In this document: piece after piece, positions 1-6,252 of the stretch
Layout of the letters: every line of letters begins with the position of its first letter
How positions within the stretch are numbered: position 1 is the stretch's first letter
Assembly (NCBI GenBank): GCA_017628675.1
Contig: JAGBYS010000252.1
Coordinates: 1 to 11,437 of the forward strand
Length of the DNA: 11,437 bases
Reading direction: 5' to 3'
Origin: Tidjanibacter sp.
GTDB lineage: Bacteria > Bacteroidota > Bacteroidia > Bacteroidales > Rikenellaceae
Notes under the pieces: model-generated
Database searches by the model: none
Told to the model about the DNA's origin: nothing
The model's input: only the letters and a program-made list of their open reading frames with translations
Made by a program: the position numbers and the translations under genes

Positions 1-260
1 GGAAACTGTATGCCGTCATTCACCGAGAAGCAGAGTCCATTGGCTTGACCCTCACCGTGGTAGGGGTCCTGACCGATGATGACCACCTTCACCTTGCTCG
101 GAGGGCAGAGGTCCAGCGCACGAAAAATGTTCCTCCCCTCGGGGAAGATACGCTGGGTGGCGTACTCGTGGCGCACGAAGTTCACAAGCTCCTGAAAGTA
201 GGGCTTCTCGAACTCCTCGCCAAGCAGCTCTTGCCACTCGCTATTGATTCTCACCTTCAT
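1..260 (-). CDS. ung: Uracil-DNA glycosylase, family 1 (partial, 3' end outside window)
   Basis: Base excision repair enzyme that removes uracil from DNA in the cytoplasm. I read the frame directly from the ATG at 260; 86 complete codons are visible before the window edge, against about 220 for a full enzyme, so only the N-terminal 40 percent is here. The opening MKVRINSEWQELLGEEF is typical of bacterial Ung. The family 1 water-activating loop GQDPYH is at residues 63-68, with the catalytic Asp at 65. It is followed by the GEGQANGLCFSV segment (69-80) that lines the uracil pocket. The gene lies 34 bases after the phosphopantetheinyl transferase stop and is probably the distal gene of the same transcript. 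Nothing is abnormal in the visible part; integrity of the C-terminal half (the HPSPLS-type loop) cannot be judged. Identification is very secure. Confidence 0.96.
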   Translation of the reverse strand, partial: MKVRINSEWQELLGEEFEKPYFQELVNFVRHEYATQRIFPEGRNIFRALDLCPPSKVKVVIIGQDPYHGEGQANGLCFSVNDGIQF

Positions 261-294
261 TGCCTTAGTGGTTTTAGTGCGTGTGTGTGACTCC

Positions 295-909
295 CTAACC
301 GCAGACCCAGCAGCAGATGTGGCCATCGGCAATCTGATAGCGTACCACGGGGGTGCTAAGGCCATAGAGCTCGGCGTAGGCACACTGTTGATCGGGGTCG
401 ATGTCGGTTATGATGAGGTCCTGAATGAAGTCCAGACCGGGATTGCTGCCATACTTATAGAGTGCCTCCTTGGCGCTCCACATAATGGCCTCGAAGTGGG
501 GGCCGGCCTTGCTCTCGAGCCTTTCGCGCTCGTCGTGGGAGATGAAGCGCGAGGCCACGCGTGAGAAGTTGCGGTCGATGGACTCGATGTCCACACCACA
601 ACGCTTGGTGCAGAGCATAACGGCCACCAGCTGCTCGGTGTGTGAGAGGCTTATGTAGCGCACCTCACCCACGGGGCGTGCCAGCACGAGTGCTCCCGAG
701 GCTGTGTAGCGAAGCTCGGCACCCTCACCCAGCTCCGAGCGGAGGATGGTGCGGCAGGTGCTCCACTGTGCCCTGCGTGCAGGGGCCGAGAGGGTCGCCA
801 GGTGTTCGCGGTCGCTCTCGGTGAGCAGGGCCGACTCCTCGGCCGTGGGCTCTACTGCTGCCACCTTGAGGATGGTGGCCTCCATATTATTCTTGATATC
901 TATATCCAT
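295..909 (-). CDS. 4'-phosphopantetheinyl transferase superfamily protein
   Basis: Predicted to move the phosphopantetheine arm of coenzyme A to a serine of an acyl or peptidyl carrier protein, a Mg-dependent cytoplasmic reaction. The 204-residue protein has the Sfp/AcpS signatures: SLSHTEQLVAV (87-97), GVDIE (105-109, metal-binding Asp107 and Glu109), RFISHDE (121-127), and WSAKEALYKYG (144-154, with the conserved Lys147, Glu148 and Lys152). It is compact compared with Sfp (about 225 residues). The ATG at 909 is used; a second Met at residue 9 (position 885) could be the true start, since the first eight residues look unconserved. The gene starts 21 bases after the gldE-like stop, so co-transcription is likely. 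No carrier protein or synthase gene is in view, so its target is unknown: fatty acid ACP or a secondary metabolite carrier are both possible. I do not assign acpS or sfp. Confidence 0.9.
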   Translation of the reverse strand: MDIDIKNNMEATILKVAAVEPTAEESALLTESDREHLATLSAPARRAQWSTCRTILRSELGEGAELRYTASGALVLARPVGEVRYISLSHTEQLVAVMLCTKRCGVDIESIDRNFSRVASRFISHDERERLESKAGPHFEAIMWSAKEALYKYGSNPGLDFIQDLIITDIDPDQQCAYAELYGLSTPVVRYQIADGHICCWVCG

Positions 910-930
910 AAATGCTCTTTTACTCTGCTT

Positions 931-2232
931 TTACTGTAACTTTTCGACCTTTATCTCCTCCACCTTGTGGCCACTCGCCTTGGTGACGGTGAGCCTTATG
1001 GAGTGCAAGGTCATCTTGTCCCCCTTCTTGAGGAACTCGCGTTTGTTCTCGAGCATAAGGCCCGCAATGGTCTCGGCCTCACCTCTGGCATCGTCGAAGG
1101 TGCCCTCCTTCAGTTCCAGGACCTCCTCCAGCAGGCCGATGGTAGCCTTGCTCTCGAAGAGGTAGACACCCTCGGATAGCTCCTTGTAGAGCACCTCCTC
1201 GGGGGCGTCGCTTTCGTCGCTAATCTCGCCCACAATCTCCTCCAGGATGTCCTCCAGCGACACCAGACCAAGAGTAGAGCCATACTCATCCACCACTATG
1301 GCGATGTGGACCTTCTGGGTCTGGAACTCCTCCAGAAGCTCGTTGATCTTCTTGTGCTCGGGGGTGTAGAAGGCGGGGCGCAGGTAGCGCTGCCACTCAA
1401 ACTCGTCGCCCTTGCCCACGTGGCGCAACATATCCTTCACATAGAGCATACCGACAATGTGGTCTATGTTGCCGTCGTAGACGGGGATGCGCGAGAATCC
1501 ACTCTCAATGATGATGCGCTTCACCTCCGTAAACTTCTCGTCCTGGTCGATGGCCCTTATCTCCATCCTCGGGTGCATAATCTCCTCCACCTCGGTCGAG
1601 GCAAACTGCACAATGCCACTGAGCATCTCTTTCTCCGTCTGGCTTGGGTTCTCGGTAATCTCGAGTGCGTTCTCCAGCTCCTCCATCGAGATGTTCTCGT
1701 GCTGCACAAGGCCTCGGTTCTGGATTGCATCGGAGTACTTCTCCAGTACCCACGAGAGGGGTCTGAAGAGTCTGGTGAGCAGCTCCAGAGGGAGAGCGAT
1801 AATCTTTGACATACCCAGAGGGTTGTAGCTCGCATAGACCTTCGGGATGATCTCGCCGAAGAGCAAGAGGATGAAGGTCACCGCAATGGTCTTGATGGCA
1901 AACTCCCAGCCGCCATTGTGGAACTCCATCAGCTTGTCTATAAAGTTGCTACAGAGCGAGATGACGAGGATGTTTATGAGGTTGTTGAAGATGAGAATCG
2001 TAGCCAACAACCTATCCTGATCCGAGAGCAACTTCATAATAGCCCTATTGGTGCCACTCTTGCGTGTGCGTATGCTCTCGAGCTGTTGGGGCGAGAGCGA
2101 AAAGAGTGCTGTCTCGGAGCCCGAAGCTAGCGCCGAGCAGAGCAGAAGCAGAATGATGACCACAATGCTCCACACCCACGCCAACTCAAAGGCGTGGAAT
2201 GTGACTATTGTGGAGAGGAGTTGTGTGCTCAT
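931..2232 (-). CDS. gldE: GldE-like CNNM transmembrane / CBS-pair / CorC-HlyC domain protein
   Basis: A 433-residue inner membrane protein of the hemolysin-C/CorC family. An N-terminal CNNM (DUF21) domain covers about residues 18-170, with membrane segments near 20-36, 78-96 and 112-128 and the family motif GEIIPK at 126-131. A CBS pair follows: CBS1 about 217-272 (starting EIMHPR, with SRIPVYDG at 247-254) and CBS2 about 282-337 (with VDEYGSTLGLVSLEDILEEI at 314-333). A CorC_HlyC domain covers about 345-430. The family is linked to Mg/Co transport or metal homeostasis; the Bacteroidota branch is called GldE from gliding Flavobacterium, where it usually sits beside gldD. Here the next gene is a phosphopantetheinyl transferase instead, and gliding need not be implied. 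The ATG lies 6 bases after the ftsZ stop, suggesting translational coupling. Family assignment is secure; the GldE subfamily label is inferred from domain layout and context. Confidence 0.9.
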   Translation of the reverse strand: MSTQLLSTIVTFHAFELAWVWSIVVIILLLLCSALASGSETALFSLSPQQLESIRTRKSGTNRAIMKLLSDQDRLLATILIFNNLINILVISLCSNFIDKLMEFHNGGWEFAIKTIAVTFILLLFGEIIPKVYASYNPLGMSKIIALPLELLTRLFRPLSWVLEKYSDAIQNRGLVQHENISMEELENALEITENPSQTEKEMLSGIVQFASTEVEEIMHPRMEIRAIDQDEKFTEVKRIIIESGFSRIPVYDGNIDHIVGMLYVKDMLRHVGKGDEFEWQRYLRPAFYTPEHKKINELLEEFQTQKVHIAIVVDEYGSTLGLVSLEDILEEIVGEISDESDAPEEVLYKELSEGVYLFESKATIGLLEEVLELKEGTFDDARGEAETIAGLMLENKREFLKKGDKMTLHSIRLTVTKASGHKVEEIKVEKLQ

Positions 2233-2238
2233 CGTGGG

Positions 2239-3498
2239 CTAAAAGAGTGTGTTTTCCTCGGGGGCGGGAGCGGCTTTTCTCTTCTTCTCGCCGATCTCGT
2301 CCTCTATAACATCGCGCTTGGCACCCTTGGCGCTGCTGCCCATAAGCTGCATACCCCTACGCAGGTAGGCGGGCTGCTTGATAATGTCGTCGATGTTGCT
2401 GTAGTGGTCTACGATGTTCCACTCCACGGCAATCTCCTCCTCGTTGGCACCGACACCTGCGGCAGCGATGGTCGAGGTGCCCCTCTCGTCGTCGCTCTTT
2501 TGGATGGCGGCCGCCTCAAAGCAGGTGGCCACAATGGTGAGCTCCACCTCGCCGTCCTTCAGCTCATCCGAGGGACCTGCACCCCAGATGATGTTGGCCT
2601 CGTTGCCACCGGCACTCAGGCTCGCCTTTCGCTGGATGATCTCAGGAACCCTCACAGCCTCATCGAAGGTTATGGGGTTTGCGGCATCGTAGGAGAGGTT
2701 GACCAGAATCTTGCGTGCGCCGCGGATGTCCTGCTGGTTAAGCAGGGGCGAGGAGAGTGCCTCCTCCACGGCCTTGTCGATTTTATCCTCGCCACTCTGG
2801 AGCGACGAGCCCATAATAGCCATACCGCTATCGGTCATTGTGGTGCGGGCGTCGGCAAGGTCGACATTGATGAAGTCCGTACGGGTAATCATCTCTGCAA
2901 TACCTTTGGCAGCCTTGGCCAGCACATCGTCGCCTTTGCGGAAGGCCTCGGTTATGGGCAACTTGCCATATATCTTGGCGATATTGTCGTTGTGGATGAC
3001 CACAATGGAGTCGGTGTTGGCCTTCATCTCCTCCAGACCCTTCTCGGCCTGACCAACCCTAATGGGGCCCTCATTCTTGAAGGGCATAGTTACGATGCCC
3101 ACCGTGAGCATACCCTTGCTCTTGGCAGCCTTGGCAATGATGGGGGCTGCACCCGTGCCGGTGCCACCACCCATACCGGCGGTGATGAAGATCATCTGTG
3201 CCTTGCTCTCCTCCAGTGCGGTGGTAATGTCGTTCAGGCTCTCGAGTGCATATCTTCTGGCCACCTCGGGTTTGTTGCCTGCACCGTGACCGGGACCGAG
3301 CAGAAGTTTCTTATCAATGATGTTCTTCTCGAGAGCGGGGCGGTCGGTGTTGCACACCAAGTAGGAGACACCCTTAATGCCCAAGTCGAACATATGGGCC
3401 ACGGCGTTGCCGCCCGCACCACCAACACCCATCACCAGAATGTCGGAGTGGCTGTGCTGGGGAGCTACGATGGAACTCAAAAAATCGCTATTACTCAT
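2239..3498 (-). CDS. ftsZ: Cell division protein FtsZ (tubulin-like GTPase)
   Basis: Forms the cytokinetic ring under the inner membrane by GTP-dependent polymerisation. It is 419 residues long. The nucleotide-binding domain has GVGGAGGNA (24-32), CNTDRPAL (49-56), the tubulin/FtsZ signature AGMGGGTGTGAAP (107-119), and the T7 catalytic loop NVDLAD (211-216), with both acidic residues Asp213 and Asp216 present. E. coli FtsZ has NVDFAD here, so Phe is replaced by Leu. The segment before T3 is short: LGPGHGAGN (67-75), four residues less than the E. coli equivalent. A linker of about 35 residues leads to the conserved C-terminal peptide core QPAYLRR (375-381), which binds FtsA, then a further 38-residue charged tail with a KKRK cluster. 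The ATG at 3498 follows ftsA by 57 bases, in the usual ftsQ-ftsA-ftsZ order. The gene appears intact. Confidence 0.98.
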   Translation of the reverse strand: MSNSDFLSSIVAPQHSHSDILVMGVGGAGGNAVAHMFDLGIKGVSYLVCNTDRPALEKNIIDKKLLLGPGHGAGNKPEVARRYALESLNDITTALEESKAQMIFITAGMGGGTGTGAAPIIAKAAKSKGMLTVGIVTMPFKNEGPIRVGQAEKGLEEMKANTDSIVVIHNDNIAKIYGKLPITEAFRKGDDVLAKAAKGIAEMITRTDFINVDLADARTTMTDSGMAIMGSSLQSGEDKIDKAVEEALSSPLLNQQDIRGARKILVNLSYDAANPITFDEAVRVPEIIQRKASLSAGGNEANIIWGAGPSDELKDGEVELTIVATCFEAAAIQKSDDERGTSTIAAAGVGANEEEIAVEWNIVDHYSNIDDIIKQPAYLRRGMQLMGSSAKGAKRDVIEDEIGEKKRKAAPAPEENTLF

Positions 3499-3555
3499 AA
3501 TCTCAATCTGTCGTCTACTTTTCTATGGTTGTCTGTTTTTGGTGAGAGTGGGGGA

Positions 3556-5028
3556 CTACATCTCGTCGTCGATAATGTTGCCACCAAAGAAGAAGTCGTT
3601 GAGCCACTTGCCAAACTTCTTGCCTCCACCTTTCTTACCATCTTTGCCTTCGCTGTTGCGACCGGCCTTGCGACCCCTAGGCTTGTCGTTTCCACCATTA
3701 TCGTCTTCATCCTCGAAGTAGTCATCCTCGTTGCCCACGGTGGTGTCCTCCTCCTCATCATCCTCGTCTTCGTAGGGGTTGACGGGCTCCTGGATGGGAG
3801 GCTCGGGTGCGGTCTGAGTGTATGCAGGCTCGGGGGTATAGGTGGGCTCCACCTCCTGTTCGTTGGGGGCGATGCTCTCCTCGATACCTGCCGAGAGCAG
3901 GCCTACGACCGTCGCAAATGCGGGTGTAAAGGCGCTCTGGGTGGAGTCCTGCGAGATATTGCACTCGGCAACGCCAAGGCGCACATCGTAGCCGGTGTGC
4001 TCTGCGAAGACCTCCTCCACACCTCTGAGCTGTGAGCCGCCACCGGTGAGGATGATGCCATTGGGCAGACGGTTGTGGTAGCCTGAGGCCTTGATCTCCT
4101 TGTTCACCAGGTCGATGATGTCGAGCATACGCGACTCAATAATGGTGGTCAGGTCGCGGAAGGATATGACTTTGCTCTTCTGGTACTGCGAGTGTGAATT
4201 GATGGAGATTTTGTTGTTGAGTTTATCGGCAGGGATGGAACTTGTTGTAGCGTGACCATAGTTCACCTTCAGGCGCTCGATGGTGCCGCTGGGCACACCG
4301 ATGCTCTGGATATCTTTGTTGATGGTGGCCGAACCGATAGGGATGGATGCAGCGTAGCGAACGATGCCGTTCTGGATGATGCACAGGTCAGTGGTGCCTG
4401 CGCCCAGGTCGATGACTGCCACACCTGCCTCCTTCTCCTCCTCGCTGGCCACTACCGAGGCGGTAGCCATTGCGCCACACACAAAGTGGGTGGTGGAGAT
4501 GCCGGTGCGCGAGAATGCATCCTCAATGCGGTCAAGGACTCCCTTGCCGCCAAGGATGAAGCTGAAGGTGGTGCTCAGTTTGTTGCCGAAGTGACCCACG
4601 GGGCTACCGATGGTCTCGCTTGCGTCGACCTTGTAGTTCTGGGGGATGCGCGAGAGGATAACCTTACCGTCGGGGGCCTGCACATTGTTCATATTCTCCA
4701 CAAGCCTCTCGACCACCTGCTCTGTGATCTCGCCACCTGCGCCGCCCACAAAGACGGAGCCCGACTGGTCGGTGCAGACGATGTGTTTGCCCGAGGTGCC
4801 TACCCATACCTCCGACGCCTTTATGCCATTCTGCCTCTCGAGTGTGGTCACGGCACTCTGGATGGCCGTTGTCACATTCTTGATGTTGGTGATCTCTCCT
4901 GCGGTGTAGCCGTCCATAGCCACCTCCACAATGTCCACAACGACAATCTCGTTGTGGAGCGAACGCTTACCGAGCGCAGCAACCACCTTGCTGCCGCCCA
5001 GATCTACTGAAATCAAGTGCTGCTCCAT
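3556..5028 (-). CDS. ftsA: Cell division protein FtsA (actin-like FtsZ membrane anchor)
   Basis: Actin-fold ATPase that tethers FtsZ to the membrane and recruits later divisome proteins. With the ATG at 5028 it is 490 residues, longer than E. coli FtsA (420). Actin motifs: phosphate-1 VDLGGSK (8-14), phosphate-2 IDLGAGTTD (206-214), adenosine loop ILTGGGSQL (326-334). The SHS2/1C subdomain lies at about 82-160. The core ends near 384. A Pro- and Asp/Glu-rich linker of about 85 residues (385-468) follows, then a Lys/Gly stretch and an amphipathic helix KKFGKWLNDFFF (470-481), the expected membrane-targeting sequence, ending in a short acidic tail. An in-frame TTG three codons upstream (5037) could also start the protein, but ATG is favoured because the motif spacing fits and TTG starts are rare. 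A small inverted repeat spans that TTG. Identification is certain; the start is less so. Confidence 0.96.
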   Translation of the reverse strand: MEQHLISVDLGGSKVVAALGKRSLHNEIVVVDIVEVAMDGYTAGEITNIKNVTTAIQSAVTTLERQNGIKASEVWVGTSGKHIVCTDQSGSVFVGGAGGEITEQVVERLVENMNNVQAPDGKVILSRIPQNYKVDASETIGSPVGHFGNKLSTTFSFILGGKGVLDRIEDAFSRTGISTTHFVCGAMATASVVASEEEKEAGVAVIDLGAGTTDLCIIQNGIVRYAASIPIGSATINKDIQSIGVPSGTIERLKVNYGHATTSSIPADKLNNKISINSHSQYQKSKVISFRDLTTIIESRMLDIIDLVNKEIKASGYHNRLPNGIILTGGGSQLRGVEEVFAEHTGYDVRLGVAECNISQDSTQSAFTPAFATVVGLLSAGIEESIAPNEQEVEPTYTPEPAYTQTAPEPPIQEPVNPYEDEDDEEEDTTVGNEDDYFEDEDDNGGNDKPRGRKAGRNSEGKDGKKGGGKKFGKWLNDFFFGGNIIDDEM

Positions 5029-5034
5029 ATCCTT

Positions 5035-5049
5035 CAAAACGCTGTTTTG
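5035..5049 (-). repeat. Short inverted repeat in the ftsA leader
   Basis: CAAAAC, a 3-base spacer, then GTTTTG: a perfect 6-bp inverted repeat ending 6 bases before the ftsA ATG at 5028. It contains the in-frame TTG (5035-5037) that is the alternative ftsA start. It could form a small hairpin that hides that TTG or modulates initiation at the ATG, but with four A-U pairs out of six it is weak. Confidence 0.4.
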
Positions 5050-5088
5050 TTGTTCTTATGTTTTTTTTATCTATTTTTTCGTTTTCGT
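5041..5088 (-). promoter_or_regulatory. A-rich ftsQ-ftsA spacer / ftsA translation leader
   Basis: On the transcribed strand this spacer is dominated by A, including a run of eight A (complement of 5061-5068) and a run of six A. The weak Shine-Dalgarno-like AAGGA lies only 1 to 2 bases from the ATG at 5028, too close for a normal site. A-rich, Shine-Dalgarno-poor leaders are typical of Bacteroidota, where A residues upstream of the start favour translation. It is the longest spacer in the window. I see no TAnnTTTG promoter element in it. Confidence 0.4.
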
Positions 5089-6198
5089 CTATTTCTTGTT
5101 TTTGCCCTGGCTCTTGGGGGCTTTCCACACCACCTGGCCCTCAAACTCGACACTCAGGGTGCCACCCTTGGTGTTGACCACGCCAGCCGAGAGGAAGGTT
5201 GCCAACTTCTGGAGCTTTTGCTCCGCGTCATCTATCTTGCCGAACTCGATGGTGTACTCTCCTCGGCGAGGAATGAGGTCGAAGTATGGCTCCGTAAAGA
5301 TGTGTCTGTCAACTCGTTGTGTGCTTTTGTGGGCCACAAACTGCACAAATTCGCCACTCCACTGTGGCGACCTCTCGGTTAATCCCACAAAATTAATGAG
5401 TTTGAGAAGAAAATTATAATTTTCTTCATACTTTTTTTTCGCCAATATCATCTGGTCTATCGGCTCCCTGTGGCGAGCATCCTCCAGCAGGTTGTTCTCC
5501 TTCTCAAGTTGGTTTATCTGGCGATTCTCTGCTCGGAGTTGCTTCTGGGTTTCGGGGCTTGCACCCTTGCAGTTGCGCTTGAGTTCCTTGCGGCGCACCT
5601 CGCGCAGCTGCTCCTGCTTGCGATTGCGGGCCTCGATGCGTGCTTTGTCCTCCGCCTCGGCCTTTGCAATCTCCTCCTCGAGTTGCCTGAGGGGTGCTGC
5701 GAGGTCGCCCCTGAACTCCTTGTCGACGGGCAGCGGGAGGGAGCCCGTGATGATGGGGAGATTTATGTGGGTGGAGGAGTGGATGGGCAGGATGTGGAGA
5801 TCCTCGGAGAGGTAGTAGTCCGAGCCGTTGTCATCTTTCACCCTCACGACGGGGCGACGCTGGTAGAGCTCAACGCTCACCACATTGTCGTAGTCGACGA
5901 AGGTCATCGCCCTACTTACGAAGTTGTGGCTCTCCACTATCTCGTTTATCTCTTGCATATTAAGCTCCCCAACGCTGCGGCCCTCGATCTCTCCCAACTC
6001 CTCCTGGATGAGGCGGTGGATATCCTCGGGGCTTACGAAGTTGCGCTCCTGCAGGTCGCGAACCACAACCTTCAGGTTGTTGGCTGTGCGCTCACTCTCA
6101 CGCTCTTGGCGCAGGAGGGCGACCCACACAAAAAAGGCCACCACAAGGCACCAGAATAGCACCTCGCCGCTTATATGCCAAAATCTCTTCCAACTCAT
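5089..6198 (-). CDS. ftsQ: Cell division protein FtsQ with a large coiled-coil insertion
   Basis: Bitopic inner membrane protein of the divisome; in the family it binds FtsB/FtsL in the periplasm. Using the ATG at 6198 gives 369 residues; an in-frame GTG three codons upstream (6207) is the alternative. Layout: short cytoplasmic N-terminus, one membrane helix (12-29), a POTRA-like region (about 39-120, ending VVSVELYQRRPVVRV), first beta strands with YYLSEDLHILP and LPIITG (128-152), then an unusual highly charged segment (about 163-262) rich in Glu, Lys, Arg, Gln, Ala and Leu and predicted to be coiled coil. Family-like sequence then resumes: YNFLLKLINFV, YTIEFGKIDDAEQKLQKLATFL (begins 315) and GGTLSVEFEGQVVWK (345-359). 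FtsQ proteins are normally about 250-280 residues, so about 90-100 residues are extra. The position between murC and ftsA supports the identity. An A8 run with a following palindrome sits at the end of the insert. Confidence 0.93.
   Translation of the reverse strand: MSWKRFWHISGEVLFWCLVVAFFVWVALLRQERESERTANNLKVVVRDLQERNFVSPEDIHRLIQEELGEIEGRSVGELNMQEINEIVESHNFVSRAMTFVDYDNVVSVELYQRRPVVRVKDDNGSDYYLSEDLHILPIHSSTHINLPIITGSLPLPVDKEFRGDLAAPLRQLEEEIAKAEAEDKARIEARNRKQEQLREVRRKELKRNCKGASPETQKQLRAENRQINQLEKENNLLEDARHREPIDQMILAKKKYEENYNFLLKLINFVGLTERSPQWSGEFVQFVAHKSTQRVDRHIFTEPYFDLIPRRGEYTIEFGKIDDAEQKLQKLATFLSAGVVNTKGGTLSVEFEGQVVWKAPKSQGKNKK
5406..5427. repeat. Perfect 22-bp AT-rich palindrome inside ftsQ
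   Basis: The half-site GAAGAAAATTA is followed directly by its exact reverse complement TAATTTTCTTC. As RNA it could fold into a 9-bp stem with a 4-base loop. It codes for the family-like YNFLLKL region just after the coiled-coil insert and stands out as an AT island in a GC-rich gene. On the plus strand it is followed 4 bases later by eight T residues (5432-5439), which would look like a weak antisense terminator. The palindrome is directly visible; a role is not established. Confidence 0.6.
5431..5439 (-). promoter_or_regulatory. Candidate -1 frameshift slippery run (A8G) inside ftsQ
   Basis: On the coding strand the codons for residues 253-256 read GCG AAA AAA AAG, so A-AAA-AAG occurs in the zero frame, the same heptamer used for programmed -1 frameshifting in E. 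coli dnaX. A perfect palindrome starts 3 bases downstream (5406-5427). Slipping back one base would give GTA then a TGA stop at 5426-5428, ending FtsQ at about residue 256 or 257, just after the coiled-coil insert. The run also encodes Lys-Lys-Lys in a lysine-rich region, so it may be accidental, and the following stem is AT-rich and weak. Function is an inference only. Confidence 0.3.
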
Positions 6199-6226
6199 CT
6201 TGCTCACTCTATCTCTCTGCTTTCCG

Positions 6227-6240
6227 TCTGTTTTCTCTTG
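6227..6240 (-). repeat. Leader motif CAAGAGAAAACAGA, copy 1 (upstream of ftsQ)
   Basis: A 14-base motif in the murC-ftsQ spacer that recurs identically in the ftsW-murG spacer at 8791-8804. In both places it is followed within about 10 bases by a GAGAGATA or GAGATATA stretch and then the start codon. It lies 19 bases before the GTG and 28 bases before the ATG candidate start of ftsQ. Likely part of the A/G-rich translation leader; possible shared regulatory site. Confidence 0.4.
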
Positions 6241-6252
6241 TTAGCCTACTGC

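Noticed and set aside
261..294. Spacer between the phosphopantetheinyl transferase and ung, checked for a terminator or promoter because it separates functionally unrelated genes.
   Set aside because: Only 34 bases with GT-rich direct repeats on the plus strand; no hairpin with U-tract and no promoter element.
2194..4035. Very long open frame (613 codons) on the plus strand antisense to ftsZ and the ftsA C-terminus, starting MECDYCGEELC.
   Set aside because: It is the mirror of GC-rich codon use in the real genes. It crosses two gene boundaries, has a low-complexity Leu/Val/Gly-rich translation and matches no family I know.
5388..5395. TAATTTTG on the minus strand, matching the Bacteroidota -7 promoter element TAnnTTTG.
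   Set aside because: It sits within ftsQ, about 360 bases before ftsA, and I found no TTTG at the proper upstream distance.
5406..5439. Plus-strand hairpin followed by eight T, resembling an intrinsic terminator.
   Set aside because: It lies inside ftsQ, the stem is almost all A-T, and there is no plus-strand gene for it to terminate. Kept only as an alternative reading of the palindrome.
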